DNA of 64,000 nucleotides from Eucommia ulmoides (Eukaryota; Streptophyta; Magnoliopsida; Garryales; Eucommiaceae), in contig JAENRU010000487.1 in assembly GCA_016647705.1 (NCBI GenBank), positions 310,001 to 374,000 of the forward strand. The letters run 5' to 3'. The stretch's first letter is position 1. Each line of letters begins with the position of its first letter. Both the position numbers and the translations under genes were made by a program. This document shows, one piece after another, positions 57,361 through 64,000 of this stretch. The notes under the pieces are model-generated. The model saw only the letters and a list, made by a program, of their open reading frames with translations, was not told the DNA's origin and ran no database searches.

Positions 57361-57988
57361 TGATGTTGCAAAAAAATCTCCAGTACGTGCAATAACTCCT
57401 CACATGCCAGAAAATTTCGCAACCTACAATCCAACCTGTAAAACCAGTTAGTCCTGAGGAGGACACCGGTATGATATTTACCAAAGAATCTCCAGTATGA
57501 GAATAAGATCAGACTGTTTTTTTATAGATAAAAAAGCTTAAGACTGTAATATTCAGAGTTGTGTGTATGATACAAGTTTCCCCTGCATATATTCGAGCTG
57601 GTTTACCTTTTAACAGCCATTTCCATGATTCTTTCCATGCTCCATATTTACCTGTAGTGAATGTTGTCCATGCTCCCATTACAGGTTGTCACGATGATCA
57701 CGCCAGTAAGTATAGGGGGGAGGTAGGTAAGGTAACAATTCTCGTTGATCTGCCATTCTTAGAGTTGATAATCAGGCCTCTACTAGAAGGCCTCGTTCTA
57801 TACCGGTTCAGCCCATGCATGTTTGGTCTTCCTAGGTCGGCCAAAGGTTTTTATATTTGGGCTATTAACACGATCGACCCATGATTGGTTCTCAGACTTC
57901 TTCTTTCGGGTTGGGTTTTATTGACTAACCCAACCCGACTTTTCAACATCGATTTCCGCAATTTATGAGTGGGAATTTTCCTACATCA
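57361..57988 (-). repeat. LTR of the second Tat-like element
   Basis: A 628-bp LTR starting TGATGTTGCA and ending 'ttttcctacatca'. It shares 'caccggtatgatatttacc', 'agaatctccagtatgagaat' and the 'actttcgtgacgg' downstream segment with the first element. It is clearly diverged from it, so it is not a recent sister. Confidence 0.75.
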
Positions 57989-58554
57989 TTTGCTCTTCTG
58001 ACTTTCGTGACGGTTCATCGAAGCGAAGCGAAACGAAAGATCATTCTTCTTCTATTTTTGGAAACGCCTCGTGCTCAATGTGAATTTTTCTGAAGTTGCA
58101 ATTTTGACCTTATTCAACCTGAACTTCAGACTTTTCGATTGAGTTAAATTTGGTGAAGACCGATCTGGTTATGAGGTTTAATGCTCTGCCAGCCAAGCTA
58201 AGGCAACAATAGGGACGTTGGCAGCTGTGTGTAGAACTCTTGGGCTCTCTAGTTAGGGTCAGCTTACTCCAGATCACGTTCAACTCAGCTCTGACCAAAT
58301 TTGGCTCAACTTTGATTGAGGTCAATTCATTCCTGACCATGCTCGTACCCCGCCTAGTGAATTGGCTCCGGTGCCTGTCGAACTTCACGTCGCACCTCTG
58401 CTGGGCAACGCAGATTGGCTGAGCTCTGTTTGATTAATCGACCGTCTTTTCCACCTTTAGTCTTATCAGTTTTGCAATGATGGCACTTTGTAGTTATGAC
58501 TGGCTTTAAGCATCTGTCATAATCACTGGTTTGGATATTTTAAGCTAAACCTCC

Positions 58555-59050
58555 TTGAGGTTTCTTTACGATCTTTCTTCTGCAAATCTCCTATGTTCTT
58601 CTTCCTTCTATCTTTTTTCCTACTCAATGGCCTCGTTATCATCTACTTCTGATATTTTCGACGCCATTCAGGTAGAAAGGAAGAAGAAAGTGAGGTTGGG
58701 GTATCGCTCCCGCGAACTCATGATGATAGCCAAGATCCTCGATGAAGGGCACCCTAGGCTTCAAGCCATCGAGAATGCTAGTGCCCTCTTCGCCTCCCTT
58801 GATACCGCCCATCTCTGTGCAATATCCCAGCTCCACGAACTTGGTGGTTAGTTGAGGCTGGCAGAGAAATAAATTGAAGAGCTGCAAGCCCAAGTACATT
58901 TCCATAAAACTCACAATGGCGTGCTAAAGACAGATATAGAAAAGATTCTGGACAAGAACGAAGAGAAAAATGTGAAAATACGCTCCTTGGTTCTAGTACT
59001 AGACTAGTATGAAAAGCACGACTTCTACCGCTCGAAATCGGATTCTTAAG
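58555..59050 (+). mobile_element. Antisense reading region of the second Tat-like element
   Basis: The open stretch 58555-58851 contains 'GHPRLQAIENASALFASLDT'. Downstream broken frames continue with 'ILDKNEEKNVKIRSL', then YEKHDFYRSKSDS. The same order is seen at 8462-8940 (EYPRLRAIEEASAIFATMES; KNEENREKI; YEDHEFFLSNPDS). The likely start is ATG at 58627 (MASLSSTS). Confidence 0.65.
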
Positions 59051-59769
59051 ACTTAGGATTTTTACCTTCTCCTAGATTGGAGTAGGGTTTTTTTTTTTTT
59101 GAAAAAGCCTCAAGAGTATTTTTTGAACAGTACATGCTTATTAGTCACCAAATAAGCCCCTATATATGTAACTCCCTTTTCCAGTCCGAACTCCATGGTA
59201 AGAAGTAATGAGTTCAAGACTGGAAAAAAATAATATTTTGAGAAGGATTCCTGTGATAGTAAAATCTTATTTATATAATTACGTTTATTTTGTATCGACT
59301 CCGTGATAAGAAGTGATAAGTTCAAGATTTTTTTTTCTTTTTTGATTGGAATAACATATCCGTTGTTTATAAGAAATCGTCGAACTTCATATGTTGTGTG
59401 TTAAACAAAATTCCAAAATAATATGCGGACTAGAATGGAGCATTTATCGTTCAGACATAGAGTATGGATTCCCAAACATCACATTTAAGAATAAGCAAGG
59501 TTTGGATAAATAGGAGTAAGTTCTCCGATCATAATTTTAATAAGGGTAAATCCTCGCCCGTGAAGGTGATTAATCGGGGTCCAATAAGAAGTATATTCAT
59601 GTTTCTCAAGAAATATATTCTTATTCTTTCTCTGCCTTTCTCCATATCAAGTTTAAATAGTAAACACGATGTGGACTGTATGAGTCTCAACAGACTAATA
59701 GGAATAACGTATTTATTGACTTGAAATGTGATAACTAGTCGCACATTAGCTCTTGAATGACTTGTTGCA
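59051..59769. other. Spacer between antisense region and repeats
   Basis: AT-rich and non-coding, with T runs at 59090-59100 and 59330. The open frame 59464-59724 is unremarkable. It corresponds to 9050-9300 of the first Tat element. Confidence 0.4.
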
Positions 59770-60130
59770 AATAGCTCAGTGTCCTTGCTAGGTCAATCTG
59801 AGCAGCTCGACATAAGCTTTGAGATTTGGTGATTTGTCATTAAGCGTTTACTGAGTGGACTGATCAGAACAGCTTGGCTGGTGCGTTGAATTGATCTCAG
59901 CGGTTCGATCAATTTGGTGAACTAATGAGCTGATCTTCGAAGATCATTTTGATTGGTGAACTGATTTAGGTAGTTGGTCAATGAGTTGATCTAGGCAACT
60001 CAGTTGGTTGATAAGTTGATCTTGTCAGCTCAGATTATGAATGAATTGATCTAGGTAGTTCAGTTTGATTAATAAGCTAATCTTGGCGTCTCCGTTTATG
60101 AATGAACTAATGAACTTATCTTAGCAGCTT
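59770..60130. repeat. Diverged tandem repeats, about 50 bp
   Basis: Repeats of 'agctgatcttggcagctcagtttgattgatga' type, with much variation. They lie in the same place as the 75-bp array of the first Tat element and share the CAGCTCAG/GCTGA flavour, but have a different period. Confidence 0.55.
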
Positions 60131-60839
60131 TTTTAATTCTCCATAATACTCCGATACGTATGCCACAGCGTCCACCGTGTGTCCGTGTCTAAAACGTATC
60201 TAACATGTATACGATAACCCTCCGGTATGTATCCATGTTTTCTAAGAGATTATCTAAAGATCCGAGTCCAGGTATCATTTGATTGGTACCATTTGTGAAA
60301 ATACTTTATCGTTTTTCATACTTTCAGAAATTTTATGGTCACTCTCCTATCCTGCATCATGACTAGTGATCAAGAAACAAAGAGACATCAGATTCATACC
60401 ACGAATCTGGGTGTTAGCCCATTCAATAAATTCTATTCATTGATGTTGGGATTAACGAGGGAGATGTGAGATATCTCACAAAGGAATCTCCAAAGTATTT
60501 AACAACTTAATGGGAAAACTCAACTGCCACAGTTGCCGCAAGGTTGTGTGCCTCCTTACAGCGAGCGAGGCACAGGCCATTATAAATGAAGGTTGAAAAG
60601 CCTAACGAGAATATTGTTAGGAAGAAGAGTCAAAGAGAGAGAAACAAAAGATGAGGCTCTAACTTGAATGGTTTCAGAGACAACGAGAAGAACTTCGACA
60701 TGCAAATCCCGCGGCCCCGAGATAAGCAAAAAGTCCCACACCACAAGCAATCAACCAGCTTCCATTTCAGGCTTGGTTAACGGGTATAACTTGCTCAGTC
60801 TTAAGAAAATAGGAGTCTCACACTGAACAACGTCACAGC
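60131..60839. other. Possible LTR remnant before the gag relic
   Basis: From about 60443 ('tgttgggattaacgag') the sequence looks LTR-like, with 'attataaatgaagg' at about 60580 as a possible TATA box. No partner LTR or primer site was found. 60131-60440 is unassigned. Confidence 0.3.
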
Positions 60840-61790
60840 CCCTGCGAATGCCCAAGCAGGTAGTTGAGCCATCGATCTATCTCCCGATGACTATCCCTAC
60901 TCGGAAGAAGCATCCTCGGGGTCCTAGTCAAGACCTTACAGATCGGAGAGACCGATGAGGAAACTAAAATCTTTGTGATCAAGTTAAAGCCGTAAATGAA
61001 AAATTGGTACAGATGGAAAGTGTGAACCCAACATTTAGGATATAGTGAAGAGGATCGCAATGTTTTTTACTGCTCGGGTGCTCAAGGAGAGGGTCTAACC
61101 AATTTTAAGCTTGTCATCTTTGATTGTTACCTATCATAGTATAACTTATCCTAGAGAGCACCTCGATTCACACCTTACCAACATGGATCTACGCGGGGCA
61201 TCCGACTTTGTCAAATGTCAGGCATTGTAGGTAATACTCGTTGAATTGCTAAGAATTAGTATAAGACCCTAATACTAGGGGAATTTAATTCTTTTGAATT
61301 TGTAAGTACTATTTTTGTTAATTGATTTGTCAGCAACAAAAAATAGGCAAAAAATCCTTCTCATCTGCTTTCAGTCAGGCAGAGGAAGAAAAAGAGTATC
61401 AATGCTTATCTGGAAAGATTCAAGCAAGAGTCTGATAAAGTAAAAGATCTTGATGAGAAAATGGTCGTAGCAACCTAAATTAGTGGATAGTGGAGTAAAG
61501 AAATGGGTCGTTTCCTTATGAAATAGCTCAGACCTCGCCCAAGACGTTGGTCTTGGCCCTTGCCTTGTCAACTGAGTTCATCTCGGCTAAAGACATCTAC
61601 AAGGGCCTAGTAGAAGAAAAAGATGATTGAAAAGAAAAGTGCAATGTCGAGGAGTCAACATATAACAAATAAGGTCAACATGAATCCCAATTGCAAAACT
61701 AGATGACTGAGATTGTAAAGGGTTTGATAAGTAGCCTAGGAGACCAAAATTTCCTCTTTGATACTCGAACTACACATCGTTGAATGGACC
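60840..61790 (+). mobile_element. Ty3/Gypsy gag relic
   Basis: Plus-strand pieces read 'DQVKAVNEKLVQMESVNPTF', 'REHLDSHLTNMDLRGASDFV' with KCQAL, and 'INAYLERFKQESDKVKDLDE'. These are the standard order of a Tat/Athila-like gag. It is broken, and on the opposite strand to the neighbouring Tat fragment, so it is another insertion. Confidence 0.65.
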
Positions 61791-61794
61791 ACTA

Positions 61795-63213
61795 GGGCCA
61801 GTTGGTAGCGGAATTATTCGTCGCTACTTTTACTGCAAGTGTACGGGTCAAGTTTTAATAGAATTGTGATGATTAGGGTTATCGTATCCATAGGGATTAG
61901 ATTAAATTGTCATTAAGTACCGCGATTATCGTAACCGAACTTTATTTGGGTGATAGAATTTTTAGGGTTTTTGTTATAAGATAAACTAAACTAAAATTAT
62001 AACTAATTAAACTACAATACTAATAATGACGCTTATGGGAATAGATTATCTAGGGATTAACTTCGTTCACTTAAACGTGTTTGAATTAGTCTAGTTTACA
62101 TTAACGGTATTCAAACTATCCGACAATCTAGGTTTTGAAAACTTACTCACTACCTCTCCCGAGTGTAAAGTGAATGAATATACGACTCGTGTCAACACTG
62201 ATATCCCTATTTAGTATCTAAACGATCACATGAGTCTCATACCAACCTCATGGATTGCACACTTTCTAGTAATCTCCTGATTCATTAGATCATCGCGTTG
62301 TGTTTAAATCATACTCCGAATCCAGGGTTACCTCTCCCAAGTGTCAAATCTCGTATTCTCAAACCAATCACAATATCATAACAAGCATATAATGGATGTA
62401 ATAAAATAGCAAAAGCAATTGAATGCAAACGAACAACCGTTAACGAAACAACAATTCAAACAAACATAGTTTTCATGAACTAATTCATTCCCTAGACAAT
62501 AGATACTTAGCTACTCATGATCATAACCACATATTCAATATTACATGAGAATAATATCATCATACAATCTACAAAATTAAAGAACAAAGAGAGAAACAAA
62601 GAATGGAAAGAAAATCTGTGAAGTGAGTGGTTCTACTTCCACGAAATCGACTTCAAGAATGTTTCCTCTTCTCCTCTTGATGATCTCTCCTCTTGGTTCT
62701 TGATCTTGAGCTCCCAAATATTTCCAAAAATGTTCCCCAAAACATGCATAGGATGTTGGGAATGAGGGGATATTAAGACAAATCCAAAATATCTAAAAAA
62801 ATATCCCAAAATATCTTTGCCAGGTAGTGCTGGGTAGCTGCAGCGATAGGGGGCATCGTTGCAGCGGTGGAAATGGTCACTGCAGCGATGGTCAAGGCAG
62901 TGCCGACATCTGGTTCTTCTTTTAGCCATAACTCTTTTGTTCAAACTCCGATTGAAGTGATTCAATAATATATGAAAAGATAAAACGGAGATCTACAACT
63001 TCCATGTTTTGCATTTTTCCAATATCGAATTGTATCATGTTCAAAATTGGTCTTAACGTTATTTCACCTGTACTGAATTTGCATCTTTTCACCCATTTAT
63101 TCAAAAACCTATAAAATAATACAAAAATACATTAAACTAACAAAAGTGCTTGAAAACGCATAAATATTTAAATCTAAACGTACTTGATTTGTTGGTAAAT
63201 AAATCACTCATCA
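61795..63213 (-). mobile_element. Athila-like LTR (3' LTR of an element extending right)
   Basis: On the minus strand it starts 'tgatgagtgatttatttacc' and ends with 'ccctatggatacgataaccc', then 'cttgacccgtacacttgcag', phrases typical of Athila-type LTR ends. Just outside its start (63214-63260) lies 'cttgagaacaagcaaac..tttgagttttggggtat', like the purine-rich stretch before the 3' LTR of these elements. So the internal region continues to the right, off the window. Open frames inside (62633-62965, 62922-63104) are not genes. Confidence 0.5.
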
Positions 63214-64000
63214 AATACCCCAAAACTCAAATGTTTGCTTGTTCTCAAGGAAAAGCAAAAGAAAATAAAAGAAAATAAATTACTACAACAAAATAATGAA
63301 CACAACTATTAAAAAAGAAAGACATAAACGAACTAAAAATAACGACATGTGAGTTTTGAATTTCAACTAATCAACCAAAAAGTTTTCCCTCAATGGCCCT
63401 CAATCATATTGAGTTTAAGAATAAAATCGTACAATGTGGTGTTCTAGAATTTCAACATTCAATAATGGTAAACATCATTCTAGATCCTTTTCAAGTGTGT
63501 GTGCGAAAACTCAATTATACAACCATCCAAAGACCGAATTAGATTATCCACCAACAAAGTTCATGACTTAAAACCGATAAGGTATAGGATTTCCATATGC
63601 CAGATTGGGTTCCACTCTCCACTAATGTAGGCTAAGCAGTTCAAAAAGATGAAAAAGACTTGGTTCGGTTTTTATCAACTAGCCAAGGTTATATCGAGAA
63701 GGGAAAAGTATATTTTAAACCCTCTAGGTATTGACACATTTCTAAATAGTCTCTCTCCATTTGAGCATTTAATTTTAAACTTTCTAAGTATAAGTACATT
63801 TTTTGTCCTTCCGTGAGAAATTTCAAAATCGTCATTTTATATTTTTTTTTTCATTTTTTAATCACTTTTCAATCTTTTTTTTTTTTTTTCATTTTTTTTT
63901 TGTTTGACTTCTCTCTCTTTCTCTCCCATTCAACACTCTCTCTTCCTCATTTCTTTTATCTCTCTCCGTCTCTCTCTCTCTCTCTTCTTGTTTCCCTCTT
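63214..64000. other. Internal part of the Athila-like element, then simple sequence
   Basis: 63214-63700 is probably non-coding 3' internal sequence of the element on the minus strand. 63700-63830 resembles the dispersed 'aaaccctct.. tttgtccttc' spacer repeat. 63840-64000 is pyrimidine-rich (T runs, then (CT)n). No gene seen. Confidence 0.4.

Larger units (their letters stand above)
57361..60130 (-). mobile_element. Second Tat-like element, 3' part only
   Basis: A fragment of another Tat-lineage element on the minus strand: LTR (57361-57988), polypurine tract (minus AAGAGCAAA), an antisense coiled-coil reading region, then diverged tandem repeats at about 59770-60130. gag-pol and the second LTR are not present, so at least half is missing. 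Structure and order match the complete element at 5026-16230. The element is broken. Confidence 0.75.

Noticed and set aside
61796-63213. Calling this LTR a solo LTR
   Set aside because: The 5-bp flanks do not match, and purine-rich internal-type sequence adjoins its right side, so it is better seen as the 3' LTR of an element running off the window.

Overview
The window looks like nuclear DNA of a eudicot plant. It is AT-rich, has spliced host exons with plant-type GT..AG junctions, two copies of a plant-specific G-type lectin (S-domain) receptor kinase, and dense plant transposons (MULE, CACTA, Helitron-like and hAT-like ends, Ty3/Gypsy Tat, Ty3/Gypsy chromovirus, Ty1/Copia). There are no bacterial features, tRNA or rRNA genes, or CRISPR arrays. 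No exact species can be named from sequence alone.

Layout. 1-5020: a GTCGAC-rich tandem repeat, a decayed Mutator-like (MULE) transposase on the minus strand, and AT-rich spacer with small tandem repeats. 5026-16230: a Tat-lineage Ty3/Gypsy element on the minus strand, with LTRs, a GAAAT target-site duplication, gag, protease, RT, two RNase H domains and integrase. It also carries a 75-bp tandem array and two open reading regions that run antisense to gag-pol. 16693-52795: an S-domain receptor kinase pseudogene on the plus strand, blown apart by insertions. Exon 1 is cut at about 17095 by a Tat-like LTR. That LTR is split by a roughly 12.5-kb insertion with short terminal inverted repeats (17755-30256), which holds an unrecognised multi-exon gene on the minus strand, a CACTA end and a Helitron-like end. 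The juxtamembrane exon (32438-32578) is cut by a Copia element (32579-49329). The Copia element itself holds a chromovirus-type solo LTR (34724-37375) and a longer chromovirus-type element (39930-49192). The remaining kinase exons follow at 50905-52795.

52800-55200: an RNase H-domain remnant, a very short solo LTR with a perfect CTTTA duplication, and a spacer of unknown origin. 55203-56679: the second S-domain receptor kinase, with an open ectodomain exon and a transmembrane exon. Its kinase exons are not in the window, because a second Tat element (57361 to about 60130), a plus-strand gag relic (about 60840-61790) and an Athila-like LTR (about 61795-63213) follow.

The host story is a tandem pair of receptor-kinase genes about 38.5 kb apart, sharing about 270 bp of upstream sequence, of which the first is dead and dismembered. 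The nesting gives relative ages: kinase gene first, then Copia (LTRs about 92% alike by eye), then the chromovirus-type insertion (LTRs about 97% alike). The most unusual signal I found is an array of small hairpins in the chromovirus-type LTRs. One LTR subfamily uses UUCG/UACG-type loops and the related solo LTR uses GAAA/GUAA loops at the same place, so structure seems kept while sequence is not. All identities, ages and exon limits were estimated by eye.
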